Shown one piece after another: positions 42,105-54,222 of a stretch of DNA of 64,000 nt. The stretch is from Lumbricus rubellus (Eukaryota; Annelida; Clitellata; Crassiclitellata; Lumbricidae). How positions within the stretch are numbered: the stretch's first letter is position 1; each line of letters opens with the position of its first letter. The translations under genes were made by a program, and so were the position numbers. The notes beneath the pieces were generated by a model. The model was not told where the DNA came from. It ran no database searches and saw nothing but the letters and a program-made list of their open reading frames with translations. Location of the stretch: the NCBI GenBank assembly GCA_945859605.1, contig OX243814.1, positions 35,605,452-35,669,451 on the forward strand, in the 5' to 3' direction.

Positions 42105-43892
42105 TCATGCCTGCACTGCCTGGCCATTGTGTCCAGATATCAGAGCAGACGAAGGGTTACCGATGACGTTGATGACTCTCGTGACTTTACCATCGGTCTC
42201 CATGCGTCGTCCGTTGCACACAATGCAGAGTCTCTGGCGCAGATACTTTTTCACTGGATCCAATTTGGCGGCGTAGATGAACGGATTGAGACAAACGTTG
42301 AAGAAGGCCAGGACCATCGTAATGTATCGACTGTTGGAACTGAGGTTGTCTAGAAAGCGAAGATTATAGAGGAGAAAGTAGATGCGATTTGGACACCAGC
42401 AGAGAACGTAACAGACCGAGATAACGAGGAAAGTCTTGATGATGTTCATTTGAGTTTTCATGGCGTTCTGTTGAGCAGCGCTCTTCATCATGTTGTTGAA
42501 GTTCACTGTAGATTGAAACACGAATCATTCAATATCCGATAGACGATAATAATCCTCACTGCAATCTCTAATTAGGCGTAGGCCTATACGTCGGGGGAAA
42601 ATGATACGACTGAGTACACAGGACACTGCTTAAGCAAGGTTAAGGCTAGCGATTAATCAAGATAAAGACGTCAAGTGCATTACGCAGATCTTTCTGAAGG
42701 CGATATCGATTTCCATGACGCAAGAGGTGATGATGATGAAGGTGGTAGTTAGGCCTATAAATTATTTTATCATATCACTAGGTAAAAAATTGTTCTTAAA
42801 GCGCCGATGCCTAGTTTGTCTACTGCACAACGTATGAATGAATGAATGAATGAATGAATGGCGCATCATGAGTAGCCTATGGCCCTATATGGTAGGCTTA
42901 ATGACATAGGCATCGACAACTTTATGTGATTAAAATAGTTAAATATTTGGCAGATGAAACAGATTGTCAAAAAAATTTTCCTCTTGCCTGAGCACAGTAA
43001 TTGTGATCCACCGGAGGACTAGTATAATTTTATTCACCATTTGAAAGGCTAGGTTAAGTTATCTTAGGCCTATATTATGCCATATTATATTATGCCATAT
43101 TATGGCAAAGTTCAAGAAAGGTTTTGTTTGTCTTCACATCGTACTATGAGATTATTATTATTATTTTTAAAAGCCGCTTATAAGCACCATTGGCATGCTA
43201 AAGAGACCATCATAAGTCTATTTATTGTTTGCATAAGTGACAAACGATGCCTATAAATGTAAATAGAAGAATATCAGGATACGCATAAGCTTACCTGGAA
43301 GAATGCGCTTGTGTGTGACCTGCAGTATTCGTGAATAGCAGAAGACGAAAACTGCCAATGGCAAAATGAAGTTGATTAAAAACTTGTAGACAGCGTAGGC
43401 GTTCGAATTTATGGCAACCGGCCACTCAGCGTAAATTGCACATTCCCCATCTAAGACAGTAGTGGCTGTTAAATCCACAAATGCGTTTAAAACCGTGTCG
43501 AAGTTTATCCACGTAAAACCAATGGCAACAAAGTACATCCACCGCCGAAAATGTCTCTTGTGGAATACAGCATGAACGATTTTAACGTATCTGTCCAGAG
43601 TCAAGACGATAAGGTTGTACGTCGAACAGCACAGAAAATACCAAACCATCCACTCGCCGGTTAGAGCTTTACAGATAACCTTTCCAGTAGAGACGCTGTA
43701 ATCGATGTCCAGAATTTTAAAGACGTAACTTATAATAAGCTGTAAGCAGCATATGAAGTCTAAAGTCATCTGATTGAAAACAATAACCAACTCAGACTTT
43801 CGTGCTTTGGACTGCGCAAGAATTACAAGCATTAGAAGGTTCGCAATTCCGCCAACGATTCCGATTGTGATGACTAAATGTTCAAAAACCAT
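42105..43892 (-). CDS. GPCR-2: rhodopsin-family orphan receptor, two exons
   Basis: Exon 1 is 43892-43295 (donor CCAG|GTAAGC); exon 2 is 42505-42105 (acceptor tctacag, TGA 42107-42105). The intron is 789 bp. Phase 1, as in GPCR-1. I start at the ATG of MVFEHLVITIG (43892) because GPCR-3 starts there; the open frame extends 46 codons further upstream, but that part has no counterpart. Exon 1 has TM1 (GIANLLMLVILAQSKARKS), NQMTLDF in TM2, a TM3 cysteine (VICKALTGEW), DRYVKIVH, a loop cysteine (LDGEC) and TM5 (FILPLAVFVFCYSRI). Exon 2 has TM6 with VLCWCPNR, TM7 with NPFIYAA and helix 8 (KLDPVKKYLRQRL). Class A receptor at the plasma membrane, G-protein coupling likely, ligand unknown. Very close to GPCR-3 and GPCR-4. 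Its upstream neighbour is not known. Confidence 0.88.
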
Positions 43893-45310
43893 TTTTACAT
43901 TGATGTGTGTGTTTAAACCGCAATATTTATCAAAGAAAAACACGATAGAAATAAACTCTGGCGATGATTTCCTAAATAACCTACGTGTTTCGATAGCACG
44001 AAATAAGCTAACGCGGCCTTTGCAACACACGTCTCAGATAGCTAAGCAATGTCAGCATGATGACCAATGCTGTGTTTTATTGGAACTACAGCAATTATAT
44101 TTGTATGCATCCACTCACTCAACAGCCTTTCCGTAGGTGATGCATACACACTTTACTTACGACTGCAAAATGCGTTTAATCTATAGCCTTATTTTTCATG
44201 TTATTCTCCATTTATTAGTGTTAGGCCATATATTCGGGTCAATCTACGAAATAACTTATTATAATTGACCAATGATTTATAGGCCTATATTCATAGGCCT
44301 ACATGTAAGATTGTAGGTCGCTATATATAGTTTTTATACATGTACATGTACATAATATAGATCATGGCTACATGTATGAAACATGCATGCGTGTAATGAC
44401 TTATACAAACGCTGAATTTTGCAATTCTTCGTAAGAAGTCGTTTGCAAGTCTTCGTAAGAAGTCGTTTGCAAGTCAGCTTTTCAAACTAGCAACTCGGCT
44501 AGAATTTCAGAGTACACATTTATATTAACCTATACTGACACAATGTCATTAGGTATTTTAATTTTTTTATATATATATCAGTTTTATTCTTTTTGTACCA
44601 AAATTATTAATCTGACAGATTATTTGTTTACCAACTTGATCGCCACCTTGTTAAGTGACTTCACAGTTGTGTGCAGCTACAGTGGCACCTGGTTTAATTT
44701 CTTAATTATGATGATTATATGATTAATATGACAGCGTCAAGGATATGTAGCAATAATAATTTGAGAAAAACGTTTTAAACGGATTTTTGATACTTTTGTA
44801 GTTGTATTATGTTTTGGAATCGTCAAAAAACAGTGGGCGGACCCAATAGAAGTGAAATGACTTTTGCTTTGCTTGAAATATTTTGGTGTAATTTGGCCAT
44901 CGTATGTATAGGCCTAATAGTCAAAATATTAAGAATGCTTTATGATGCCTAATTTTAAGTAAAACAAAGTGTGGTTATGCAATTGGATTAATAAAGAATA
45001 TACTTACTTACTTATTTACTTACATAGGCCTATGAATTGCCTTTAAGCCTATAAAATTTGATTTAGAAATTCTTACTTATGGTCAAGACATTGGCAAAAA
45101 TACCTTCCGGGATTTGTTTATTGCCCACCCTGTATAGTCCACTATAGTGTTAAATTATTTGTATTAGGCTAAGATGCATATCAATGGTAAAGGAACTTGT
45201 ACCTGATAAATTTAACTTCAGGCCTACAGAACTCTGATTCCAGTTGAAGAGGTAGCCTACTATTCGTGGCTTTTTATTTCCAAACGCGGATTTCTGCAGA
45301 GTGGTTGTGT
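43893..45310. other. GPCR-2 upstream region
   Basis: The first 200 bases are similar to the upstream region of GPCR-3 (tttatcaaagaaaaacac, gatgatttcctaaa, ccaatgctgtgttttattgg), so promoter sequence was duplicated with the gene. 44427-44477 is a 27-base tandem duplication (cttcgtaagaagtcgtttgcaag). The remainder is AT-rich with no gene. Confidence 0.5.
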
Positions 45311-45317
45311 CATAAGG

Positions 45318-45560
45318 GTGGAAACACCAAAATGTTGCAGGTACACATGTAGGCCTATCTCATTTCAAAGTTACGAAGCCTTCTCGGTTGTTGGCCCGTC
45401 CACGTGGAATGGGCTCCCGCTTGCGCTACGCTCACTACCTCGGAATAATTTGCCTGCCTTCTACCAGTTGCTTAAGAGTAAGACCTATCTTTTTAGCTGT
45501 GGCTGGGCTGGGAGCGCCATATAAGTTCTCGGAATGAATGAATGAATGAATCTAGACAAA
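45318..45560 (+). pseudogene. L2-type LINE 3' end, GAAT tail
   Basis: The plus frame reads EAFSVVGPSTWNGLPLALRS, LPRNNLPAFYQLLKSKTYLF and ends near GSA. It is the extreme C-terminus of an L2-type reverse transcriptase, very similar to 55500-55682. A gcgccatataagttctcgga end and a GAAT tandem tail (45534-45550) follow. 5'-truncated. Confidence 0.75.
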
Positions 45561-45895
45561 GGCCTACGCAACGCAATTATTAACCGGTAAGGTGACAATA
45601 ACAATATTATTAGGATATCACACATAATTATCCTATACGATAGCATTATAGCCTTTATTATAGGCACGCTCTTACCAATATATTATTGCGCAGGAGAGAG
45701 AGTAAGCGAAAAGAAAAGAAAATGCGGGTATAAGTCGCTTCATGTTCTCAACATAAAACTGTATTAGGCCTACTTATATAATAAATTATTATAGCTACAA
45801 AGACTCTTTATTATCGTTCACACACCAACGTCAAATAGCAATTTAGACTTGAGCGTTGAGACCTATTAAAAAAGTTAAAGGCGTTCAATTATATA

Positions 45896-47094
45896 GGGTG
45901 TCTCGATAGGTCGTGAACGATTTTGAATGCAGACAAAAATATGTTATACACAATATAATGGGGAAAGTTTTATACTGGCGGATAGGTAATTTAAATGAAA
46001 ATGTTAATATAAAAAAATTAGATCACTAGCTCACTTAATAAAATTGTAGCGCCAATATCCGTGACGTCACCAAATTCGTGCCAAGTAAACGTCAAATTAA
46101 GCCGCAAACAATATTGTACGACCATCATTGTTAATCCACTCATAATTAATTAATACAAATTAGCATTTAGTATTTAATAAAGTTTCCTTTACTCTTTATT
46201 ACAGCCTCAAGTCGATTAGTCATCGAGCAAATAGATTTTTCAGAGTTGTCAGTGGTAGGCCTATTGATGTACATGTCTTACAAAGCCGACGTTTTAAGGT
46301 CGTTTTGGGTTCGGCATAAACAGTTGCCGCCATAATACTCCAAACATTTTACATTGGTGACAAATACGGCGAATTAGGCGGCCAGTCCCTCGGTGAGATG
46401 TAGGCTATCCATTGATATTCTTGTTCAACCATCAGACTTAGGCCTTTGATGTGCGTGCGCGTGCACCGTCTTGTTGAAAGAATCCTTCGCCGTTAGGAAA
46501 TTACGAAACATTTTTGTGGCTGTGAACTGAGCGCATAATGCTACTGCACTTCGCTGGAATGCGGGTTTGACCTCTTTCTCCTGTATCTCATTGGTGTAAT
46601 AAGTCGGACTGAAGTTTTATTTGGAATGATTTGAGGTTTTGTTAATCCAACTGTTTGTGCCGAACCCGAACCCCAGACACTGAACACCTTAAAACGTCGG
46701 CTTTGTAAGGCATGGACATCAATAGGCCTACCTCTGACAACTCTGAAAAATCTATTTGCTCGTAGACTAATCGACTTGAGGCTGTAATAAAGAGTAAAGG
46801 AAACATTATTAAATACTAAATGCTAATTTGTATTAATTAATTATGAGTGGATTAACAATGATGGTCGTACAATATTGTTTGCAGCTTAATTTGACGTTTA
46901 GGCTACTTGGCACGAATTTGGTGACGTCACGGATATTGGCGCTACAATTTTATTAAGTGAGCAAATGATCTAATTTTTTATATTAACATTTTCATTTGAA
47001 AAACCTATCCGTCAGTATAAAACTTTCCACATTATATTGTGTATAACATATATTTGTATGCATTCAAAATCGTTCACGACCTATCGAGACACCC
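45896..47094. mobile_element. Mariner-derived palindromic element with ~430 bp inverted arms
   Basis: The left end GGGTGTCTCGATAGGTCGTG and right end CACGACCTATCGAGACACCC are inverted, with TA on each side. The arms (45896-46325 and about 46660-47094) are near-perfect reverse complements. The right arm's plus strand encodes TLNTLKRRLCKAW, TSIGLPLTTLKNLF and then a stop, the C-terminus of a mariner-type transposase. The left arm carries the same on the minus strand, joined there to FFQQDGARAH and RDWPPNSPYLSPM in the centre. So one arm has a longer transposase remnant (broken by stops) and the other an inverted duplicate of its 3' end plus terminus. Confidence 0.8.
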
Positions 47095-47096
47095 TA

Positions 47097-48000
47097 TAGT
47101 TAGCCTGCAAACAGCACGGCGGTTGGCCGGAGTCAGTAAAATAACAAAGTATAGTGCAAGTGCGTTAAAAATACATTTGTCGCAAAAAAATGAGAATTAC
47201 CAACTAGGATCGCCGGATTGATTAAAAATTTTGCACTCTGTGGACCCCTGGAAGTCTTGGGCGAAAGCACACACTGCTCACATGATGGCTTCGCCCCTGG
47301 CAGAAGAAACTCTGCAGTCTGCAGCAACGTCTGAATATCGATGAAAAATGTCTCAATCGTCATTGACGTCATAGGAAACTCACCGACCGTGAAGAGAGAA
47401 AGTCAAGCATGAATTCTAATTAACACGGACTGTGCTGATGAACGCACAGTTTCTCTTTTCTCTGTCCGCTATTATTGTGCATAGCAAAGTGGCCTTTGGC
47501 GGCCATCGTAGGTATTCAGGTAGACTAAGATTTAGTCGTTAGAGTATAATAGAGTAGCTCAATGTAAATTATTGAGCATTTGCCTATTTTACATGCAGGT
47601 TTCGTTCTAATAATTTGAACTGGTTAATGGATTTTAGTACATGCTTTGCACCTTTAGAGTACTCATTTAGCCTACATTAATTAGCAAAGTTAATAGTTGC
47701 ATATTAATAAACTAGGTTACGTTTATAAATTCGGCCTACTGATAATTCGACAATGTTAAGAAATCGAGCTACCAAAAATAAACTGCTTGCGATATGAGAA
47801 AGCGACTGAAAGATTATTAAATTTTGGTAGCTTTAGCGATCCTACAGTAATTATTATAATAGTACGGGCTTCCTAAATTATGTAGACGTGACTTTTTAAA
47901 ATAATTTTTAATAATATAGGCAGGAACTGAAAAAGTCGTTACCATATTTCGATATAAGTTTATGTAGGCTAAGATGTCGCTATGAGCATCGGAATTATCG
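47097..48000. other. Intergenic, nothing recognised
   Basis: AT-rich DNA between the mariner palindrome and a LINE end. The end (tttatgtaggctaagatgtcg, 47957) recurs near 57465-57490 (atttatgtaagatgtcgctg). No gene. Confidence 0.35.
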
Positions 48001-48006
48001 AAATCA

Positions 48007-48565
48007 ATGTGTGGCCAGGTGAAAGACATTCACTGCCATCTTTATGTCGGCCTCCCACAGGTCCGCCTGAACTCCTTGGTTAGGGTCCTTCGATCTGCAG
48101 CACACCTGGTTGGTGGCATCTTCCGGTTCGATCACGTTTCTGCCTTCATGAGGGACGACCTCCACTGGCTCCCACTGCAGCAACGCATTGCTTACAGAGT
48201 TTCGTCTATTGCTTGGCGCTGCATCCTGTCTCAAGCTCCATCACATCTTTGTGCACTTTTTACTCCTGTCTCCGTTTCTCTGGGCCGCCGTTCGCTGCGG
48301 TCAGCTGCCCGCGGTGACTATATTTTCCCTTTTTGTCGTACCGCTACTATGCAGCGAAGAGCTTATTCCGTGGTGGGTCCAGCTATCTGGAATGGCCTCC
48401 CTACGGCTCTCCGTTCTCTTCCTCGTGACTCTGCTGGCTCTTTCTACCGTCTTCTCAAGACTTTTCTTTTTGACCAGGCCTGGGTTGGGAGCGCCTCTGA
48501 GTAGAGATCTTGAAGAGGCGCTATATAAATTTATGTGATTGATTAATTGATTGATTGAATGAAAA
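48007..48565 (+). pseudogene. L2-type LINE, C-terminal RT and complete 3' end
   Basis: The plus frame 48007-48504 reads VGLPQVRLNSLVRVLRSAA, DDLHWLPLQQRIAYRV, QAPSHLCALF, RTATMQRRAYSVVGPAIWNG and FLFDQAWVGSASE, then TAG. GAAGAGGCGCTATATAAATT follows and then a GATT tandem tail to about 48565. It is the longest L2-type copy here and fixes the 3' end for the family. The RT catalytic core is missing (5' truncation). Confidence 0.82.
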
Positions 48566-48603
48566 TGTCTGATGCGTAATGGTTCATATAATACATGATT
48601 CTG

Positions 48604-48890
48604 CGTGATGCTTATTGATTTTATTACTGATGCATTTAGCAAAACAGGACATGGCGTGATAAATTTACCCTAGCGAAGATTTTACTCCCGTTAGGAGTGC
48701 AGTCACAATAGGAACATCTGATGTCAGTATGTACTCCTATGCATCTTTTTGATACGTGATGCTTATTGATTTTGTTACTGATGCATTTAGCAAAACAGGA
48801 CATGGCGTGATAAATTTATCCTAGCGAAGATTTTACTCCAGTTAGGAGTGCAGTCACAATAGGAACATCTGATGTCAGTATACATGTAGG
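48604..48890. repeat. Tandem duplication, 151 bp unit
   Basis: Copies from 48604 and 48755 share cgtgatgcttattgatttt, gcaaaacaggacatggcgtg and aggagtgcagtcacaatagg with only a few differences. Recent duplication, no coding role. Confidence 0.85.
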
Positions 48891-49969
48891 CCTACTCCAA
48901 TGTATCCTTTCGAACGAATATGTCGTTCACCATGATCGCATAAAAATATTTTGTTGTTTTACTATCCACGAATCCGAAACAAAATGAAAGTTGTGAGGAT
49001 CTTAATGACAAAAATACAAAATGAAGACGACGGGATCCTGACAAACGGGTCTAATCACCGTAACTATCCTATAACATCGTAACTTGCAGGGTGCCTATAA
49101 TTAATTATTATACTTGACAAAAACGAAAAATCTGATTGCTATTAGGCTTTGCAATGCTTTTCAGTTATTTGAAAGCATGCCATCTAGTAACTGCGGAGTG
49201 TAGCGCAATGATGTGTTTCAGTTCCTGCAAAGCTGTACCAGGCATATAAACTTTGTCACGAACCGTAAAAGGTAGCCTGTTCAGGTCATCTTTGGTGCTA
49301 AGTCATGGATGTTGCATTGAACGTCTTTCACCTGGGGCAGGCCAAGTAGACAGCTGCATGATGTTAATGGGGCTGAACAATCCTCTTGCCCACCTAGGCC
49401 TACATGTAACTTGTAACGGCACATTAGACGAGCAATTATTTGAGAAGAGGCATTCACACTTTATAAGTTTAAGCTTAGGCCCCTATAGCAAAAACGCTGT
49501 TTTCTATTAAACTACCAAATCACAATATAGGCCTGGCCTATGTATCTGTCTATATTCTTTTATTTTCAACGACTTTTCTAATTTGGCACACTCAACATCA
49601 CCTTTGGACATTTTTCCCAGGATTGTATAGTTAACTAGTTAAGATAAAACGTCACTTTAATACTCTAAAAGCACCGCCATCCATTTATCATAAATATTGA
49701 AATGTGTGGATAATTGTTTGTTCTACCAGAAAAGAAAAATTGTTATAATTGCATTGTAAGTAATTACAATTTCACAGACTTCTTCAAAGCTTATTTGGGG
49801 ATTCGTGAGAGGGTCTTCCGACTGCACCCGTTTGTGTGCAAATAATGTGGATATCAAATAACAAAAAAAAATGTCCTCTCGCGTTATTGACTGTAATTAT
49901 CTCAGGTATTCCTGAGGTACGATGCCATTAGTTTATATATACATTTAATTAGTAGTCAATTGTCGCCAA
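48891..49969. other. Intergenic, nothing recognised
   Basis: No coding, RNA or transposon signature seen. The 85-codon frame at 49253 has no family pattern. Confidence 0.35.
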
Positions 49970-50380
49970 GACCTACAACCTCAAGACCAAGGCCCAGTCT
50001 TTGAACCTCAAGACCAAACCTTTCATGGTCACAAAATTAATACCAAGACTTTCAGTCTCACGACCAAGACGAAGACCAAGACTTTTAAAACAGAACTCCA
50101 GTGAACTCGACGCCAAGTCCCTGGTCTCGAGGACAACAAGAGCGACAATAAGTCGTAACGCCATTTCTCTCTCACTTAGGCCTATTAATTTTGTTTATAG
50201 TCTGCAGCAGCACTGTCCAATGCTCTGTCTTCACTCTTCAGTCAACATCGAATCATTCGCAAGAGGGCCAATGTCTTTCTTCTCACCAGATGGCCTTTGG
50301 TTCTTTCGTATCCAATGTATCCATAGCAAGCGCACAACGCTAAAACGCAAAAATACTTATCTTAGTCTTATTTTCTAATT
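49970..50380. repeat. Duplicated block with CAAGACC units, copy 1
   Basis: gacctacaacctcaagacca, a run of (c/a)aagaccaagac units, then actgtccaatgctctgtctt and catagcaagcgcacaacgct. The same order is found at 57830-58200. This is part of the segmental duplication that also contains GPCR-3 and GPCR-4, although the CAAGACC units also look like a dispersed minisatellite. Confidence 0.65.
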
Positions 50381-51170
50381 TCTAGTCCAGCAATCTCGGG
50401 GCACTCATAAGATCAGATAATATAAGAATATGCTTTAGTAAACCGATTGCTACCCGCATTTTGGTGTACAGGCATGGTGTAGTAAACGTACATCATCTAT
50501 AGTGCCAATCAATATTTTTAAAAATATATAATAGCACACAGCATCCTACAAAGCCTTAAAGTTCCTCCTGATATTAATCTATTTAAAATAAACCTACGAA
50601 AATGGCTAATAGATGCCCATTACTGAAATTAAAATTATTTGATTAAAATGTGCTCCCTTTGTATACGATACAGAGTATAGACCCTATAGTGTGTTGGATT
50701 GAGGTGCCTGTCACCTTGCTGTGATGCTATGCTAATTGTGTTTAACTCGTCTCATCTACTGTTGCTTTGTTTTTTCATCAAATTGTGGTGCATATCTATC
50801 AAAATTATGTAATAATTTGTTTGGGGCCCTTCTAGCGGGATTTCCTCCCTTCTGGGTCTCCAGTTGTGTCCACTTTGCACGATTGTTTTTAAAAACCTCG
50901 CATTCCAGGTCTAGAGAAAATTGTCCACACTGGTATCACTTAACCCTAGAACCACTAGGTTTTTGCAATCCTTACCTAACCTACTTCTCTGGAGATTATC
51001 CCAGTCTTGACCTTATGACTGAATCATTAATTTATGTTAACTAATTAAGTTATTGGATTGATTAATGTCTAACAACTTGGTGAATGGTGATACTTGAGAT
51101 GCTTTGTGAAATTTTTTCCTGACTTGGTGTGCTTGTTGCTGTTATAGGCTACAAACGGACCAATAAAATT
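50381..51170. other. Intergenic, possible LINE-end trace
   Basis: 50540-50640 reads agcatcctacaaagcctta and aataaacctacgaaaatggc-like LINE-end sequence (SLKVPPDINLFKINLRKWLI in one frame), but without motifs. The 102-codon frame at 50736 is not recognised. Confidence 0.3.
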
Positions 51171-51366
51171 ATTTGATTTGAATTTTTTCAGTTTTGAAAA
51201 TAATTTCAGTTCTCAATCAGTTCTTGCACGATAATAATTTCAGTTATCTTCTATATTCGATATTCTAAATAAATGCCCAATTACAGCATAGGCCTAGACT
51301 TCATTTGAGAAGCCTTCAGACGTTACTTTTAATCATGCTGTTAACCAGGCTGCGTCAGTTTCGAAG

Positions 51367-51777
51367 CAGGGCCGTGTTTAAGGTTCTTCGAGTGTCGGTG
51401 CAAAGTGCTACAGCAGAGGCAAAGTGCCGTTCGGCAGTCTTACAAGATTAGTCATTTTACCTAAATCTGCTGTTCAATATGCTAACCTACGTGGTTTGTC
51501 GGCTGTGGCGGGTCACTAAGCAAGCACGCAACATCGGTGAACTTAGTGAAATCAATGTTTTCTTACACTTACTGATTTTACCAATGGCTTAACCCCTTCC
51601 TTGGGGAAGCCGTATATATACGTCCAAAACAGGCTTAAAGCATATAACCCCCCAGGGAAGGGATTAAGTAACACTGAGACTCGCAAAAGACATTTGGCCA
51701 ATGGCAACAAAACTCTCGGCTTAGGGGCATTCGGTGCACCGCACCGAATGGACCTATATATGTTAAACACGGCCCTC
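51367..51777. mobile_element. hAT-type MITE, copy 2 (CAGGGCCGTGTTTAA family)
   Basis: Same ends as the element at 25974-26319. The flanks are tttcgaag and ttttgagg. The unoccupied paralogous site at 58789 reads gtcagtttcgaggttctttt, so both the 8 bp duplication and the insertion are confirmed by comparison. It contains an extra piggyBac-like insert (51589-51667). Confidence 0.88.
51589..51667. mobile_element. piggyBac-like MITE nested in the hAT MITE
   Basis: TTAACCCCTTCCTTGGGG at the left and CCCCCCAGGGAAGGGATTAA at the right are imperfect inverted ends with TTAA on both sides. The paralogous hAT MITE at 26203-26225 has a single TTAA at the same place and no insert. Confidence 0.8.
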
Positions 51778-52242
51778 GTTTTGAGGTTCTTTTGTTGCCT
51801 TTATGATACTGAAGACCCCATGTTATGCGTTATTCGCCCGTATCAGTTTGACGTCTCTAATTAAAGGGCCTAATGCATGCGTTTACACGGGTCGTTAGTG
51901 AGCGATGTTGCATGTTCAATGTTCAGCTGATTGTCATGTATAATGCCTCGAAGAAGCGCTGTGACATCCGCTCATACATGCATGCACATAATTATTAGAT
52001 GTCGGCAAAGTACGATCCATGCGGAGTCTCGTGATGAATGAACACGCGTCGAAACAAACGCCCGGAAGTAGGCATGGGGCTTCCTTTTATAACTGGCACT
52101 TACAGACTAAAGGTCAATATGCAGGGAAGCAGAAAGCAAGAGAATCCTGTCAGGCATTCAATGCGTTACATGGACCATTGGACATAGTTTGAAATACGAC
52201 TAAGAAGTTGAGTAGCTGCACGAAGCACGTGCTAAAGATGAC

Positions 52243-52455
52243 CAGTGCATCCAAAGGGCTAATGCATCCAATGGGCCAATGGATCTAAAGAGCCAATGCA
52301 TCCAAATGGCCAATGCATCCAAAGGGCCAATGCATCCAAAGGACCAATGCATCCAAAGGACCAATTCATCCAAATGGCCAATACGTCCAAAGGGCCAATG
52401 CATCCAAAGGGTCAATGCATCCAAAGAGCCAATGCATCCAAAGGGCCAGTAATAC
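52243..52455. repeat. Minisatellite, 17 bp unit AATGCATCCAAAGGGCC, copy 1
   Basis: About a dozen imperfect units with point variants (gaccaatt, ggccaata). A paralogous array is at 59660-59865. The open frames across it are artefacts of the unit. Confidence 0.9.
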
Positions 52456-52499
52456 AGTTTATCTAAAACGGAAGCCAAGTATAGATGGCGCTGCATTAA

Positions 52500-53780
52500 A
52501 TTAATCAATCCTACAACAAACATGAACAAGTCAAACTTTCATCAGTTATGTTCTATCAAGTATTAATAATAGCAAGCTTGAAAAATAGTCAAGAAAGAGG
52601 GGTCAGGATAGCATCTTTCGAGTTGCTTTGATCAAATATAAATTGTTCTGTTTTAAACACACCATGCAGGCTTACAACTGAGAAGTAATAGTAAAAAATT
52701 ATTAATAAATTTAGCAACGTAACGCAGGTCCTGCAGCCATGGGCATTAGGTGCAATCCCTTTCATGCTTTAGCTACATTGGCAGCGTGAATGCTCTGTAG
52801 TCTGTAGGTTATAATTCATTACGACTGAGTCGGCATTGAGCGTAGTTAAAGCGAGGTTTCAGTTATAAGCTATTTTACATAAGCCCTTCAATAGCCTATA
52901 GGCTACATATTAGTGCTATATAATAATTATTATCTTCCGCAGTGCGAGTTGAAGTAGGGCATTATCATTCTAGTCTTAGCTTTTGAAGATTGCTTTGTGA
53001 CTGAGCTAGGCCTAGCTGGTTTTTCCTTTATTCAATATTTAATTCAAAGTAGTGCTCCGTAAGTCCGCATTGCTAAATGATGTTTCTGACACGCTTGCAG
53101 CCAAAGTCTAAGTTTTGAAACCTTGAGAATATGTCGTACGTTTTCATTGTAAGCGCATTTCATCAACTTTCGAAAGAATAAAATAAATTATAAATCAGAT
53201 AACATTAATCAATATTACAGGTTTAACTAAAAACGAAACAAAATTGTTGGAGGACACGGGGACAACAAGGCAGCTTCAGTGTACACGATGGGCTATAAAA
53301 AATATGCGTTTTTGACAATATCTCTGCCAGAAGTAATACTTCTAAATCAAATTTTACAAGCTTAAAGGCAATCCACATTAATTTTTTACGTATCATGGTC
53401 GAATTTCAGTGACGTGCATCTGCGCTGGTACATGTTGTGTCCTTGTTGTGTCCATAATTTTTCTTACTTCTGACCAAGATGTTTAAAAAAAATAGGTGTT
53501 TTTTTACCCACCCTGTAGATGAAATGATGAGGGCATAATAGTTAGCCTACCTTTAACCTTGGTCCCACTAAAAATTTTCAATTATCGATGACAGGACCCA
53601 ACACCTTGAAAAATAATTGATTCAAGTTCAAATCAACTGCTGTATACAGATAAAATCTCGAAAGCCTTCGCGTGTCACAGGTAAAATATTGCATTGACAG
53701 TAGCAGGCTAGTAGTCCAACATGTAGCCTATGCTTTTCGCGAATTGAACCCCAACCGCAACGATGAATTAAGCCACGATT
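52500..53780. other. GPCR-3 3' flank, duplicated DNA
   Basis: 52720-53200 is similar to the GPCR-2 flank (41100-41710), and 53280-53780 to 60600-60960. A cagtgcgagttg region and cccaccctgtag (53509; also 60681) look like traces of older mariner-type ends. No gene. Confidence 0.5.
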
Positions 53781-53788
53781 CCTCAAGG

Positions 53789-54139
53789 CAGTGGTGTCCA
53801 ACCCTTTTGACACCGCGGATCACCAAAGAAATTTTCTCGAAGCCGAGAGACACACGGGTGAACTCAAAAGCAACCACTATGATAGAATGTAAACTGTTTA
53901 AGATGTAGGCCCTAGCTCAAAAATGGGTTATTGTGGAATAATCATAATTATGCAACGTGGGAACTTGATGTTGTATACACATTGTCAAATAGCACAACAA
54001 CTTACGAGCACATAATTATAGCCCTTAGTTGGTCTGCGATTTGTTTTTATTCATTAAAAAATTGAATAGCTTAGGCGGGCCACTTAAAAAGCAGTTCGAG
54101 GCCGCACACGGTCTGCGGTCCGCAAGTTGGACAGCACTT
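53789..54139. mobile_element. hAT-type MITE (CAGTGGTGTCCAACC family)
   Basis: The left end CAGTGGTGTCCAAC and right end GTTGGACAGCACTT are inverted with two mismatches. The 8 bp flanks are CCTCAAGG (53781-53788) and CCTTAAGG (54140-54147), 7 of 8. A left-end copy with the same flank (attcctcaaggcagtgctgtcc) lies at 60960-60985, so it was already present before the GPCR-3/GPCR-4 duplication. Confidence 0.75.
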
Positions 54140-54222
54140 CCTTAAGGCTTATCAAACAAAACATGTAGCTGTCAACATCCACCGCAAAACGATTTTGCGC
54201 TTGCTCACAAACTGGACGCCTT

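Larger units (their letters stand above)
51170..51950. repeat. Segmental duplication block, copy in the GPCR-3 unit
   Basis: ataatttcagttatcttcta, gacgttacttttaatcatgc, and gcctttatgatactgaagac are shared with 58610-58960 in the same order. In this copy the block is split by the MITE at 51367-51777, which the other lacks. Confidence 0.75.

Noticed and set aside
43893..44030. 46-codon N-terminal extension of GPCR-2
   Set aside because: It has no counterpart in GPCR-3, whose frame starts at the MVFE or MKMVFE methionine; the shared upstream DNA is better read as 5' UTR/promoter.
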